From contig NW_017803909.1 of assembly GCF_001625305.1 (NCBI RefSeq), positions 7,061,127 through 7,125,126 on the forward strand: a DNA stretch of 64,000 bases, in the 5' to 3' direction. Of the stretch, positions 1 through 11,420 are shown piece after piece. The translations under genes were made by a program, and so were the position numbers. The notes under the pieces are model-generated. The model was not told the DNA's origin, ran no database searches, and saw only the letters and a list, made by a program, of their open reading frames with translations. The stretch comes from Branchiostoma belcheri (taxonomy: Eukaryota; Chordata; Leptocardii; Amphioxiformes; Branchiostomatidae). Position 1 is the first letter of the stretch. Every line of letters begins with the position of its first letter.

Positions 1-300
1 TTGGCTATATCACACCGAACAACTTGTTACACTTTGCGCATTTAATTGCAGGAGTTGTTTAAAGCTTTCTAGTGATGATGCCCCAACTGTGCTTGGTGGC
101 AACGAGTTCCAGTCTACGATCATAGTTCTTGGGAAATACGAGTTTTTGAACACCTCAATTCTTGGTTGATAACTCTGATATTTGAAGGCATGACAGTTTC
201 TTGTACCCTTCTGGGCTGGTATCAGATACTTAGTGGTTGGTACGTCCACCAGGTAATTAGTCATTTTGTATATCATGCAGAGTCTAGACATTCTTCGTCT
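1..300 (-). mobile_element. LINE reverse-transcriptase 3' fragment
   Basis: A minus-strand reading frame (291 down to 10) encodes a stretch with SYFPRT, W-N-S-L-P and S-L-E-S-F-K. This is the usual C-terminal end of non-LTR reverse transcriptases. Only the last ~90 residues are present, so it is a 5'-truncated copy, or is cut by the window edge. A second copy of the same sequence lies at 33520-33805. The exact clade (CR1, Jockey or another) cannot be told from this tail. Confidence 0.7.
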
Positions 301-555
301 GTCTTGGGCCCATGGTTGTTAAGCTTCGGTCACAACCCGCCGTACGTGCCTCTGCGTACGTGCCTCTGCGTACCGTTCGAGGTAAATCCCTGGGATTTTT
401 TAATCGAACTTTGAAGCTATGTTTGATGCCGTATTGTCTCCACCGGATGACCAGAGTCGAAACGATTATTTGAGGCTCATAACAAGATCCAACACGTATC
501 CGTCTGGCTGACTCCTTGGCCTTTCACGCGTCCAAATTCGGCGATGCTATCATTG
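301..555. other. No gene seen
   Basis: A short direct repeat of 'cgtacgtgcctctg' occurs near 340-370. No coding signal was recognised before the MITE that starts at 556. Confidence 0.5.
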
Positions 556-1010
556 GGCCACAGCATGTAAATTTTATAGATGACATCCTCCGCAAACTCC
601 AAATCTAATGCGATAGGGCGAAAAAACAGAGCGGGCCAAAAAAACAAGATTTCTATATTTGCAAATTTTGATATCATAAACCTTGTTAAACAAGATTTTT
701 GACATTCAACGACAACATCACATATAAAGGAATTAAATACAACTATACAACAAAGTAAAAGACAAAACATAAAATCAGAGCCTTGGCTTGTCTCCTCTCT
801 TCACATGTATCTGGCATCCAAGGTCCTGCATGGCAACAGACATATTTACCCATTTTCGACATGTTGACCACTGTCAGAAGGCAAGAAAATTCCTTGTTTT
901 TTTTCCAAAATCGGGCGAAAATCATCCATATGTTTTTGGATTTTATGGATGACAGCAGCGCATCCATATGCGCTGATGTCATCCATAAAAGTAACTTATT
1001 GTACGTGGCC
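556..1010. mobile_element. MITE, GGCCACAGC family (family 2)
   Basis: A 455-bp non-autonomous DNA transposon. The left end reads GGCCACAGC..TTTTATAGATGACATCC and the right end is its inverted complement, finishing in GTGGCC. It is flanked by TTG on both sides (553-555 and 1011-1013), a 3-bp target duplication. Its inner parts (a-rich 'aaaacaagg' tract, 'ctgccatcc..ggcaacagac') recur in copies at 43971, 46382, 46918 and 54516. The minus-strand and plus-strand ORFs inside it are not genes. PIF/Harbinger-like mobilisation is inferred from the 3-bp duplication. Confidence 0.8.
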
Positions 1011-1013
1011 TTG

Positions 1014-1740
1014 TCTGTATTTCTGGGATACATTGAGAAGACAGGCGACCTTTCTTCTGACGAGAGCATCCTGTCATATATGCATTATATTGAAGCTGTT
1101 GCAGAAGACCGTTTCGTCTCCCCTTGTTCTGACTGACAGCTCATCCATCGGTCACGGTAAACTGTCTTCCCACTCCGGAAGCCGGAGATTGCCCGTGGTG
1201 GATGTAATAAAGCCTAGAAAACGGCCGTTTAATCACGTATCACGCTATTGAACTGCAGAAATAAAGACCACGCAGTGCCGTGCATGTGGAGGTGGTCATT
1301 ACCACAAGTGCAGACGCTAAGCACATCGCTTCAAAGGGAACCACGGTGCTAAAACAGAGATCAAATCTTTACTAGCAATCGTTACTTGCGTGGGTACGGG
1401 GAGATGACCGCCTGATCACCTAAAATGACTTAATTAAAGAGCTTTATTGCTAAGATCGTTTAGGAGAATTAGTCAAGAACGATGCTCACATTTTATACGG
1501 TCGTTTAGTAAGTGTTATATTGGCAACAACGGACGGATAACACACTGCTAGGTGTCAAGGTCAAACATCTCTAGGACGCTTGGGTGTTTTCATGGATCTT
1601 TTTGTCTTGTTAGAACATTTGCCTATCTTTTCTTCGTGCTCACAGTTACGTAATGCAAGATATTCCTTTGATTAAAATTTTTAATTTGAAGACGTTTTCA
1701 AACATATTGAAGCCGGGGGTCATGATCACCAAATTAACAG
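1014..1740. other. Intergenic, nothing recognised
   Basis: No open frame with protein-like character, RNA gene or clear repeat was found in this stretch. Confidence 0.4.
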
Positions 1741-1751
1741 GTGGACCATTA

Positions 1752-2117
1752 AGCACCTGTCACACATTCAGAACCTTCCCCGGAACACCAGCCGACCAAG
1801 GCTGTAGTTCAGGAGAATTCTAACCAGATTTAGGCAACGCCTACGTTTAGATACAAATCTAATGAAATTTGAGTTAAATTTGATTCAAGTTTGACTGCCA
1901 ATTGCGCCCCACCTACTTCAGAATACTAGCCAAATACCATCGAAACATGACCGAACCTCCCATCCACACCCGAATGTTTTACACATTTTGAAATGTTTGC
2001 CTGACAGAATACTAACGTACCCGACCAAGCCGAACTTGCTCCCAACCTACTCCCAACCTTGGTTGGGGGAGTTCGGCTAGTGTTCGGGAGGCCAGATGCG
2101 TGAATGTGTGACAGGTT
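1752..2117. mobile_element. MITE with ACCTGTCACACATTCA ends
   Basis: The left end reads ACCTGTCACACATTCA and the right end, at about 2100-2116, is its exact inverted complement. Inside are GC-rich partly inverted segments such as 'ccaaccttggttggggg'. The target duplication is not clear. One copy was seen in the window. Confidence 0.6.
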
Positions 2118-2134
2118 CTTTAGTTTTAGTTACG

Positions 2135-2545
2135 ACAGCATATATTTATTATTTATATATTTATTGAGTATTGGGCAAAAAGCACAAGTTGCTTATATAA
2201 CACCTTCTACTCAAAAACATAGTTTACATACAAGTATAAAACACATTGACAAGATGTATGCGTAATTACAAGGTAGATAAAACCAAGATAAATACAAACA
2301 GGACAAGTTGGTGATCTATCAATTAAGAGAATCTACCCGTACAGTAAATGAAGTTTTGGAATACATCCAAAACATTACAGTTATGTAGGTGTGAAAGTGA
2401 CGTGGACCCTCGAAGTAGTAGGGAACATAGGGACTGTCATTGAGATGCTGCAGCTCTACTATGTTGGAGAGAGATGATAACAGAGTACTTCTTTGACTGG
2501 AATAAAGATGATTGAAGAAGACAGCATAACTTAACATATTCGATG
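2135..2545 (-). repeat. Dispersed repeat, probable retroelement 3' end
   Basis: Positions 2152-2460 match 45643-45945 closely, including 'attgagtattgggca' and 'ttgcttatataacacc'. On the minus strand the copy ends in an AT-rich tail, as LINE 3' ends do. A short minus-strand frame (2537 down to 2319) ends at similar positions in both copies. Its protein was not recognised. The repeat lies directly downstream of the ORF at 2564-3040. Confidence 0.5.
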
Positions 2546-2563
2546 AATCTCTATAATCTAAGC

Positions 2564-3040
2564 TTATCTGTATCCGGCACAGGTTGCGATGTCACGATAA
2601 TTGGTTCCGCTGTATTTGATCTTGACGTTGTTAAGCCCCTGGTAATGAATATCATTACACGGGAGGATTACACGGGATCTTGGATCAACGACCTCATTGG
2701 ATCGATGGCCAATTAAATCAGCAGGTAGCACGTAGGCATCTCCCCGACCTGGAGGGCAAGCTAAAACAACGACTGAAATTCCTGAAGAACTATTGCCTAC
2801 GTGAGGCGACGATTCAAGTCGACGTGATAACACAGTAAGATTGGGAATAAATTGCCAACCACCCGTGAAGACATTGACGCCCTCGCCGTTTTGATTAGGA
2901 AGGCGCTGTTCATAGTCTTGCTGAAACATGTCATGATCACCAGCCATGCGATGGAAATTAGATTCACTCATAAATGCCGGCGGAGAAAACCAGCCCACAC
3001 TACAATTTTTTTTTTTGGTTTTTCTTGTTTCTTCTTCCAC
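2564..3040 (-). CDS. Unrecognised ORF, possible terminal exon
   Basis: The frame is 158 codons without a stop and has coding-like composition (varied residues, many GGC/GTC/CTT codons). It ends in ...YRDIATCAGYR followed by a stop. No family was recognised and no domain is claimed. The first ~12 residues are lysine-rich and come from an A/T tract, so the true coding part probably starts later. The sequence 'ttgtag' at ~3002-2997 (minus) could be a splice acceptor just before the SVGWF segment. There is no signal peptide or membrane segment. If real, it is the last exon of a gene lying to the right. It could instead belong to an unknown transposon, because a dispersed repeat follows it directly. 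Confidence 0.35.
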   Translation of the reverse strand: MEEETRKTKKKNCSVGWFSPPAFMSESNFHRMAGDHDMFQQDYEQRLPNQNGEGVNVFTGGWQFIPNLTVLSRRLESSPHVGNSSSGISVVVLACPPGRGDAYVLPADLIGHRSNEVVDPRSRVILPCNDIHYQGLNNVKIKYSGTNYRDIATCAGYR

Positions 3041-3159
3041 AAAGAAAAAAATCCTTCAGGAAAGAAAGCTTTCTTCGTGTAAGGAAAATATTTTGTCCAC
3101 GATTTAAGAAGTTTTTTTCTTATAATTTTTTTCCTATAGAGCTTTTCTTGTGGTAAGAA

Positions 3160-4030
3160 TATCTTCCTTATCGGTTTCTAATATTCATGCAGTGCTACAC
3201 ATTTCTCTCATGTTCAAGGCCACACGCGGAGATTGAAGGTGAATGGCATGTATCATAGATAGTGATATGGCAAGAAAATGGGCTGTTTTATATATCACTA
3301 TCCTTGGCCTATCCTTGGCCTATCTATATGTGCCGTTGCTCCGTGGATAAGTAAGGATACGAGTCACGTTTCTCAAAGCAGGGCGTCTCAGGGCTACTGG
3401 ACCGGAATTCTTGAGATAGCACGAAGATGTGCTTTCCTCAGCCGTTTTACGTCGTTTGTGTGAATTAAAGAAGACGCTCTTTTTGCAACCCTTGGGCTTA
3501 TTATGTGTGTTTTACAGAGATACGATTTTACGAACTAATTTATCACAAGAAAAAAGCCATGCCCCAACGCAGTTTCAGGGCAAGGGTCATAACAGTTTGC
3601 ATTACAGCGCCCCGAGTGTATGCTTAAAATATTACCCTAACTGTCTTTCACGTCTTATACGTGTCAGTGGTGCCAATGTAAATGGTAATGCCTGTATTAC
3701 TCAAGGCCAAAACGGATAAAATTAAATGCAGATGAAACGACCGTAAAAGGTCAAGCCAAGGGGGCTGTCTTCGTTCCAAAATCCATCAAAGAGTAGGAAC
3801 GATGGCCATTAAGTTTTAACCCCGTTGGTAGAGAGCAGACAGGCTTTCCCAACAGGAATCCGGTTGTGAAGACTTGGATTATACTCGGACAGTTACTCAA
3901 AATGGCAGGGGGCTGTCGGAGAAAGGCTCTCGTTATGGAGGAGCGGAGGCGTGCATGCTGCTTCTACACTCGTATACATATGTATGAATCCTTGATCATC
4001 AACAGATAGTACTTGTAAAGATTCTTCAAC
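3160..4030. other. Intergenic, nothing recognised
   Basis: The sequence contains T-rich tracts (3000-3170) and a short direct repeat 'atccttggcct' at ~3299-3320. No gene was supported. Confidence 0.4.
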
Positions 4031-4039
4031 CTTCACCTC

Positions 4040-4270
4040 CAAGAGCAAAAGTTCGTGCAGGTAGCCAGTAACAACGTCTACGTGATGTAGGTATCTCTGA
4101 CAGGGATGCAGGTAGCTAGGAACAAAGTCTACGTGATGTAGGTATCTCTGACAGAGATGCAGGTAGCTAGGAACAAAGTATACGTGATGTACGTAGGTAT
4201 CTCTGATAGGGATGCAGGTTGCTAGGGACAAAGTCTTCGTGATGTAGGTATCTCTGACAGGGATAAGCTA
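4040..4270. repeat. Tandem repeat, ~50-57 bp unit
   Basis: About four units contain 'gtctacgtgatgtaggtatctctgacagggatgcaggtagc'-like sequence in direct order. One more partial unit sits at 4415-4455. A minus-strand ORF (4231-3893) is just the array read through and is not a gene. Confidence 0.85.
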
Positions 4271-4590
4271 TCAAATGCAATAATGTAGTATTGCTTATCG
4301 TATACATGTAAACGAGGAGTTTATTCCCGACCGGGTACTAGTTGCTGCTGCGCTGCAGAACTATTGCAGTAGACAAAGGTGCCGGAACGGGCAGCGGGCC
4401 AGGTTGATGCACGGTCAAGTAGCTAGGAACAAAGTCTACGTGATGTAGGTATCTCTTATCAAATGCAATAATGCAGCATTGCTTATCGTATAAACGAGGA
4501 GTTTATTGCCGCCAGGGTACCTGCTGCTGTTGCAGTAGACAAAGGTGCCGGAACGGGCAGTGGGCCAGGAACACTGACTAGCTGATGCAC
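4262..4590. repeat. Direct duplication, ~190 bp spacing
   Basis: 'atcaaatgcaataatg..gtattgcttatcgta' followed by 'aacgaggagtttatt' and 'gtagacaaaggtgccgg' occurs at 4268-4410 and again at 4455-4575. The second copy is shortened in the middle. Confidence 0.8.
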
Positions 4591-4884
4591 AGATCGTTAA
4601 TGTTATAACTGAGGGTCATTTTTACCAAAATCCAATCTTGAGGCAGCAGTAGGAAAGTGAAGGCCGCATAAGTCATAGCGTCGTTACAGTTGAGGAGGAA
4701 ATTGAAATGGTCGATTCTGCCCTTGCTAGGAAAGGTCTTACTGTGTCGAAGAGCAAATCACTCACGCCTGGCCGGCTGTCCCCGTTGGGTGACATCCAGC
4801 TCGCCCTTTCCTCCCGCGGCAATAGTTTCTGTCGGGAAGTCGGGGGCGGTGGAGAAAAGGTTACCCGACTAATAAGAACAGGTG

Positions 4885-6190
4885 TGGCGATAGAACTAGT
4901 CTGACAGCCGAGTACAATTATAAAGAATGAGACAACAGAAAGCGTAGAGAAGTCAAACCAGATTTGATCCCATACGGGGGCGTATAACACTCTCTGTATG
5001 GTGTATGACTATCGTTTCGTCATACAAATGTACATGTCGATAGAATCAGTCTGACAACTGAGTACAATTTTAAAGAATGAGACAACAGAAAAAGCAGCGA
5101 AGTCAAACCAGATTTGATCCCATACGGGGGCCTATAGCACTCTCTGTATAGTGTATGACTATCGTTTCTTCATACAAATGTACATGGCGATAGAACCAGT
5201 CTGACAACTGAGTACGATTTTAAAGAATGAGACAACAGAAAGCGCAGCGAAGTCAAACCAGATTTGATCCCATACAGGGGCGTATAACACTCTCTGTATG
5301 GTGTATGACTATCGTTTCGTCATACAAATGTACATGTCGATAGAACCAGTCTGACAACTGAGTACGATTTTAAAGAATGAGACAACAGAAAGCGCAGCGA
5401 AGTCAAACAAGATTTGATTCCATACGGGGGCCTAGAGCACTCTTCGTAGTGTATGACTATCGTTTCCTCATACAAATGTACATGTCGATAGAACCAGTCT
5501 GACAACTGAGTACGATTATAAAGAATGAGAATGTGACAACAGAAAGCGTAGCTTTGATTCCAAGATTTGATTCCATATCTTTCAAGCGAAGATTTGATTC
5601 CATACGTGTGCCTATAGCACTTTTGTATAGTGCGACTACAATTTCTGACTAACGTTTCTTTATACAAATGTATATGATGATAGCACCAGCCTGACAGCCG
5701 AGTGTGATTATAAAGAAGGAAAATTAAAGACAACAGAACGCGTAGCGAAATCTGACCAGATTTGACACCATACGGGCGCCTAGCTATAGCACTTTTGTAT
5801 AGTGTAACTACAATTTCTGACTATCGTTTCTTTGTACACATGTACATGGCGATAGAACCAGTCTGACAGCTGTAATATTATAAATAATGAGAATTGAAGA
5901 TAACAGAAAGCGTAGCGAAATCAAACAAGATTTGGTTCTATACAGGGGCCTGCGGCACTCTTTTTATATTGCGAGTACAATTTCTGACTACCGTTTCTTT
6001 ATACAAATGTGCATGACGATAGAACCAGTCTGACAGCTGTACAATATTATAAAGAATGAGAATTAAAGACAACAGAAAGCGTAGCGAAATCAAACCAAAT
6101 TTGGTTCCATACAGGGGCCTACGGCAGCTTTTTATATTACGACTACAATCAATTTCTGACTACCGTTTTTTAATACGAATGTACATGTAT
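4885..6190. repeat. Tandem array, 150-bp unit growing to ~170 bp
   Basis: The mark 'ctgacaRc' preceded by 'gatagaaccagt' recurs at 4901, 5051, 5201, 5351, 5499, 5691, 5862 and 6030. That is eight units plus a partial one. The first four are evenly 150 bp apart and nearly identical. Later units carry insertions ('attaaagacaacag', 'gcgactacaatttctgac') and are more diverged. Each unit holds 'tcaaaccagatttgatccc'. The ORFs across it follow the repeat and are not genes. Confidence 0.9.
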
Positions 6191-6440
6191 GAATTGCAAA
6201 ACGTCTCAAAAAGAGTTACCTTCGCGAAACAGCAAATGAAAATATATAGCCGACTTTATAAGAAATTGTACATTTTGATCGTATTGCAGCGGACAGCAAG
6301 ATACAATTTCTGCGTTTACAAATAAAGGTAGATGGTGGGATCCCTGTGAGACGACACAGGTGGGCGGGAGAGTGACAAACGCTCGACTGATGTTGACAGA
6401 ATAAGGGCGGGTGTGTTCGTGTATTGTCAGTGGACACTGA

Positions 6441-6830
6441 GGCCATGTTGATTTGATTATATGGATGACATCCTATGGAACCCCAAAACTGATGCTAGTG
6501 TGCGAATAAAAAAAAGTTTGGAAAAAAAAAGTTGATTTCAGTATGAAGTCTACATTGTCATGAAGGTTGAACTAATGACACAGAATATGGTATGGCGAAT
6601 AATCTACTGTTCAAATTCATTTCTTGACATTTTCGTCTTTTTCGTTTGATTTTCGGATTCTACGACATTGGTATCGTTTTCCAATATTTTTTGGTGCAAC
6701 TTACGGTATATATTTGCTCATTTTGCAACTGTTTTGTACGATTTACAGCATGGTTGAAAACTTTGTTTTGGAAACGGCCGAAAATTCATGCGTGCGCGGA
6801 TGTCATCCATATAATCAAATCAACATAGCC
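6441..6830. mobile_element. MITE, GGCCATGTTGA family (family 1)
   Basis: A 390-bp element. The left end is GGCCATGTTGATTTG..TATATGGATGACATCC and the right end is its inverted complement, ending CAACATAGCC. It is flanked by TGA at 6438-6440 and 6831-6833. The inside contains 'ttctacgacattggtatcg' and 'tgctcattttgcaactg', shared with copies at 17428, 37716 and 51517. There is no transposase. Confidence 0.85.
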
Positions 6831-6839
6831 TGATGGGCA

Positions 6840-8390
6840 GTGCAGCCAATACGACGTGATTTAAGAGCGAGTCAAAATTATGAACCACTAACCATGTGCA
6901 GGATTCTAAAATGGCCCTTAAGAGGGTCGCTGTCCTGGGAAGATAAAAGACAACTTGCACGCAGGTTGACAGTCTTAACTCTCATATCTGTGGTAAATAA
7001 GACTTACTGATGGAACCTGGAAAACCATTTGGCCTGGGCAACCGTCCCATTGGGAAATATGAAGCCCAGTGCACTTGTAATTGCAGCAATACATCAGCAA
7101 ACAATGCATGACGGATTGAAAAGAAGGCTCCGTGCAATGAAGGATTACGGAGGTAGATCAGAAACTAACCTGTTTGAAGATTAGAAGTAACGGCAACGTT
7201 TTTTCTAAGAACGTTTATCGATTGCCCGTACCGCGGTCTAAATCCAAAAGCAATTTCAACTTTGCTTGTAGTAATCTGGTTTCCATCAACACCAACGTTT
7301 TAGTTCAGAGATAACACTATTAATAGATGACTTGTTGGACAGAGTGCAGGTAGACCACCAGAGATGGATGGGAATATTCTGGTCACGGCAAATCGTAATC
7401 CTGGCGTTCTTAATCATCTAACGATCTCAAACATACCTTTAACCTTACTAGATATGAATTTGACCTAGTCTCCACCAGAATCCAAAGTTGGTCTCCGGTA
7501 GAATGCCGGCCATTGTCGAGGTAGGACGAGTGGGGTGACAGAGGCGCTTGCTTTTAGACCCTTTCAAATTTCTGCTAATCCCCGAGCACCTCAACGGCTC
7601 AACTTGAATACTAGGATATTTCCAAAAGTAGTAACATTTTAAGCATTTTTGGCCTTTCATGATTCGATGTCAAGCTCATAAGGTATAAAAAGCAGGATCC
7701 TGTATATACGTGTGATCTGTTATGGCATGCTTGGGCGCTCAGTCACATAGAGTAACTTCCGATTCCAGAAACTATGGGAGGATTGTACTATCGAATCAGC
7801 AGTTACAGAAAGGACGTAACAGCCTGGAAAATTGTATTGGTCCACGTTTGCGTTCTAATGTGCTATTGCAGAGATACAAATACGTACACAGCTGCGTTTA
7901 CAAGGTGCTTTGGTTAAGAGGCTCTTGTGTTTATGGTCAGTAACAGCGGGCCTTGCAATTGTGTTTCCCCTCTAAGTCAAAATGAAATCGTAGATTTCAG
8001 AAATTCTAATTGGTCGTTTGAGGTGGTAAGTAGTTCATGTTGTCCCTTGCCAGTCATTAGGAGAGGTAGTGTTATTTTTGGTACTATATATATATGCGGG
8101 CATGGCACAGCAAGCCACCTTGTTCCTGGATTTGATTGAGCTTTCACTGGGGCACTGGTGACGTAAAAAAGCAGCATGACCCACGGCAGCTTCAAAACCT
8201 AGAATCTCAAGCATTTAGTTCACTCATGCGCGGTACTGTCGCCTGGTTGCATTACAAAAGGAAAAGTCAATTTTTTTTTAAAACTGCATGCGGCCCAGAA
8301 TAAAAAGCACTAAAAAAATAAGGGTAGCAACAACTACAACAACAAATTAAAAATTCAGCTTATGGTTGCATCGCGGTTTTCATTTCTATC
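6840..8390. other. Intergenic, nothing recognised
   Basis: Several short ORFs occur, but none looks like a known protein. No repeats were matched elsewhere in the window. Confidence 0.4.
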
Positions 8391-8394
8391 TTGA

Positions 8395-8643
8395 AACTTG
8401 AAACTTTATTTAGAATAACCATTAGCGGTGGGCCTAAGGGGTGCACTGATAGTCTTCCTAGCATTTATATACATACAATACTTGACAGAATCACTAGACA
8501 ATATCTACAACGTATTTAGAAAATTATAATATACAGTTATTTAAAATCCTGTTACACAAGTGCTAGTGGAAAGAATCTTATCGATTGTGTGGATTGCACA
8601 ACAAGTGGAAGGTCATTCCACACACTTACAGCCCTGTACATGA
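8395..8643 (-). mobile_element. LINE 3' fragment, interrupted by assembly gap
   Basis: On the minus strand the residues MYRAVSVWNDLP followed by S-I-R-F-F are typical of the last residues of a non-LTR reverse transcriptase (W-N-x-L-P motif). An AT-rich 3' region runs to about 8395. The 5' side is lost in the N run. Confidence 0.55.
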
Positions 8644-8771
8644 NNNNNNNNNNNNNNNNNNNNNNNNNNNNNNNNNNNNNNNNNNNNNNNNNNNNNNNNN
8701 NNNNNNNNNNNNNNNNNNNNNNNNNNNNNNNNNNNNNNNNNNNNNNNNNNNNNNNNNNNNNNNNNNNNNNN
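8644..8771. other. Assembly gap, 128 N
   Basis: A run of 128 undetermined bases. ORFs reported across it are artefacts. Confidence 1.
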
Positions 8772-9098
8772 GATTTGACTAATGTAAATTTATTTTTGTT
8801 CAATATGATATGTTCTTGATTGTCTTACTTTATTGTTTAGATATTTAATTCGCCGTGTTAACTTTATATTATCTTGTACCTATTTTGAGTTAATTTGTTT
8901 GCTTGTCCCTTAATACATTGCAAGTTAAATGTAAATGTAATAAATGTATGTAAATAAGAGATCGTAAAATTAATAGGATTTGGGAGAGTCCACTAGACAA
9001 ACTTTCAGGTTTCTTGGGCTCTCCAGCATATATTTGCTTGTATATAATTTCATTTTATACTGTTACTTTTTTATGTGCAAATTGACAATAAAAAAAAA
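8772..9098 (+). mobile_element. LINE 3' untranslated tail with terminal hairpin
   Basis: The sequence ends in 'caataaaaaaaaac'. It contains a stem-loop of 'gggagagtcc' and 'gggctctcc' around 'aaactttcaggtttc'. The same hairpin and tail recur in reverse orientation at 62145-62400. The plus orientation here opposes the fragment at 8395-8643, so two insertions meet at the gap. Confidence 0.65.
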
Positions 9099-9134
9099 CA
9101 GTAAGGCGTTTGTCTAACATCTAAGCTCCTTCTT

Positions 9135-9300
9135 TACGTTCCATACAAGAGGACGTTTCTAACCTAAGCTAGGAACCGATTTTCACATGGGCAGAGTGAG
9201 GAAATCGGTTTTAAGTGCCTTTCTGAAGGACACAGCAGTGGGGCCTGCCATTTGTAACCAGAACCGTTGGATTGATCCTAACCGCATGACAAGACCGCTC
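9135..9300 (-). mobile_element. Decayed tRNA-derived SINE
   Basis: 'ggacgtttctaacctaagct' followed by 'gagtgaggaaa' and 'aagtgcctttc' matches the body of the better SINE copies at 35010 and 49568 at roughly two thirds of positions. The tRNA-like head is no longer recognisable. Confidence 0.5.
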
Positions 9301-9590
9301 TATATAGCTACCTCCTTTACATGGAACACGCTCAAGGCTGTGCCTAAGGGGGCGTTACAATTACGTTAAAAGCAGCGGAAACTGACAGAAACTGAATGAA
9401 GGAATCAACATAATACAGCTAGCACGTGGGCCGGACTCACGTTGACTGCCAGTCTTTTTTTCTTTCTTCCGAAGCCCTAGAGTAAAAATAGATGAGTCTG
9501 GGAAGCCGACCTGGGAGGCTGGCGACAGTCAGCGTGTGGTCAGGGTCGTTAGCACTGAACGAACAGACGGCAGTTGTTATCGGACTTTTA

Positions 9591-9705
9591 GGCCACAACG
9601 ACTTGATTTTATGGATGACATCCGCGCGCGCATTGATTTTCGCCTGTTCTCAAAGAAAAAGATAAAAAAATCACGTCCTCCAAGGCTCTGATTTGGCTCT
9701 AGGCT
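9591..9705. mobile_element. Truncated family-2 MITE
   Basis: Only the left end is present: GGCCACAACG, then TTTTATGGATGACATCC, GCGCGC and 'attgattttcgcctg'. It is preceded by TTA. The right end was not found. Confidence 0.6.
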
Positions 9706-10818
9706 CAGTAGTCCATGGTAGTTAGCGACAATGCAGAGCCGGTGGTATAACTCTGGAGGACGGCACCCAGGCTGCCGATCGAAGCTCCATGACTCAAGAA
9801 CTCAGTACATACGTATAGTGCCAATTCATAAATTCAGCAATACGTCGCACTGTACTGCCGCAAATTACTAGTAACAATACCAACCATAGAAAATTGGAAA
9901 GCGCAAATAGCTGGATAGTCTATGTTTAAAACTTTAGTACAACAGTATCAACTGTCACTAGACTGAATTTAGACTGAAAAGACATATGGCAGATACTGTT
10001 GTTTAAAAATGTTTATATGAAATGAATCTTTATATTATTGCATATTCCTGTCCATATGCACATGTGACCATATGTGGTCTAGAGCATGTAAGACATAAGT
10101 ACAGAACAGTTGACTCTAACAATGCTACAGTTAAACGCTAAATATCAAAATTCTATCTATTAAGATAACACTGTGTACTATTGTTTATCTGCTAATAACC
10201 ATTGTTTCTTCTCTCATCTTAAAACACACAGTAACATATCTACAAACTTTATCTACTATATGTTCATTCTTGCATGACATTAGTTGTGTGGATATATAGA
10301 TTAATGTGCCTATAGCTAGGTATTTAATACAAAGATGATGAGTTGTCAGGTGAGGTGCTCATTGATATCAGTAATTATGTGCTGGCGGTGCCGATGAAAA
10401 ACCAGTTAATGTTCTAGTGTGTTGGGTCACAATCATTTCACTCCTGAAACCTACCAGTATTGTTCGACGAGATAAGGAAATCTTCGCCTAAAGGTTACGC
10501 TTGCGTCAGTTGTCATAAACAGACCGCCCCTAGCACGAGCCATGTCCATATTAGGCCAAGCATATCATATTCCCACGTTTATGCAAACAACTGTGTGACG
10601 CTAACAGCAATCCCATGAATCCTTCCAGATTTGCTGATCACCAAGCCGCGCGGAAGACTTGGCGGTACAGTCAACAACGCCGACCTAGAATACAGATTTA
10701 GCAACTCTTCCCTGTTGAGTAGGTACCATCAAACACGGTGTATCCTGTCAGATTAGCATTTCCGTCAGCCTCTCTGGACCAGAGGGGTTTTTGCCAGAGT
10801 CTAAGCAGCAGCGTCAGC
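9706..10818. other. 5' flank of the receptor gene
   Basis: No TATA box, CpG-dense block or upstream coding exon was clear. The first in-frame ATG of the receptor is at 10819. The frame is open back to about 10738 but has only a GTG there. Confidence 0.4.
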
Positions 10819-11288
10819 ATGGCTGAAGCCGCGAAAACCAACCTGACCATCAGCGAGATCTGGGACACGTACGGCGACTATGGCCCCGACATCGTCTCCA
10901 TAAACGGGAAGAGCGAGGACAACTGCAGCTACAAGATCAGCGAAGACTACCTGGCCTACAACCGGGGGGACTCCCTCGCGGCCAGCATCTTCGTGGGCAC
11001 CATCTACGTCGCGACGATCGTGACCTGCGGCATCGGCAACATCCTGCTCATGGCCACCATCGTCATGTACAAGAAGATGCGGACGGTGACCAACGCCCTG
11101 ATCGCGAACCTCGCCTTCTCGGACTTCATCGTGTCCGTGGTGTGCGTCCCCTTCATCATCGACTATTACGTGGTCCGCGCCGAGAGGCCCTGGTTCTACG
11201 GAGACACCATCTGCGCCGTCATCAACTACCTGCGGATGGCGTCTCTCTACGTCTCCACCAACTCGCTGCTGCTCATCGCCGTACACAG
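10819..11288 (+). CDS. Prokineticin-receptor-like GPCR, exon 1
   Basis: Class A GPCR of the prokineticin receptor type, predicted at the plasma membrane and Gq-coupled in known family members. Exon 1 gives residues 1-156 plus two bases of codon 157. The N-terminus is outside, with N-glycosylation sites N8 and N35. TM1 is about 53-82 (GxGN, N74). TM2 is about 92-114 (LANLAFSDF, D102). TM3 is about 132-156, with C132 for the disulfide. The block YLRMASLYVSTNSLL is close to the vertebrate receptors. The DRY motif reads H156-R157-Y158, so the usual acid is histidine. ATG 10819 is the first in-frame ATG. The donor is CACAG|GTGAGC (phase 2). Joined with exons 2 and 3 it makes 369 residues, against about 384-393 in mammals. 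Confidence 0.92.
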
Positions 11289-11299
11289 GTGAGCCGCAT

Positions 11300-11420
11300 T
11301 ATGTTTTAATTGAATGAATGAAGACCTTTATTGTACATTTTTTGACAATCATATACATATACAAATACATATAACTGTTACATATGTACGTCTAATGTAT
11401 TTTAGTCCTTTCAACTTCCT
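11300..11420 (-). mobile_element. LINE 3' tail just inside intron 1
   Basis: 'gaatgaatgaagacctttattg' begins about 20 bp after the exon-1 donor. Read on the minus strand it is a 3' end with CATTCATT repeats, as in CR1/L2-type LINEs. The 5' extent is unclear. Confidence 0.5.

Noticed and set aside
783-1136. 117-codon ORF at 783-1136
   Set aside because: Most of it lies inside the MITE at 556-1010. No protein likeness.
8552-8819. ORFs crossing the N run
   Set aside because: The bases are undetermined. Only the short RT-like end outside the gap is meaningful.
10738-10818. Upstream extension of the receptor by 27 codons
   Set aside because: It starts at GTG and has no ATG. The extension has no signal peptide or family likeness, so the start was placed at 10819.
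10801-11286. 161-codon minus-strand ORF opposite receptor exon 1
   Set aside because: Shadow of the GC-rich coding exon. No family likeness.
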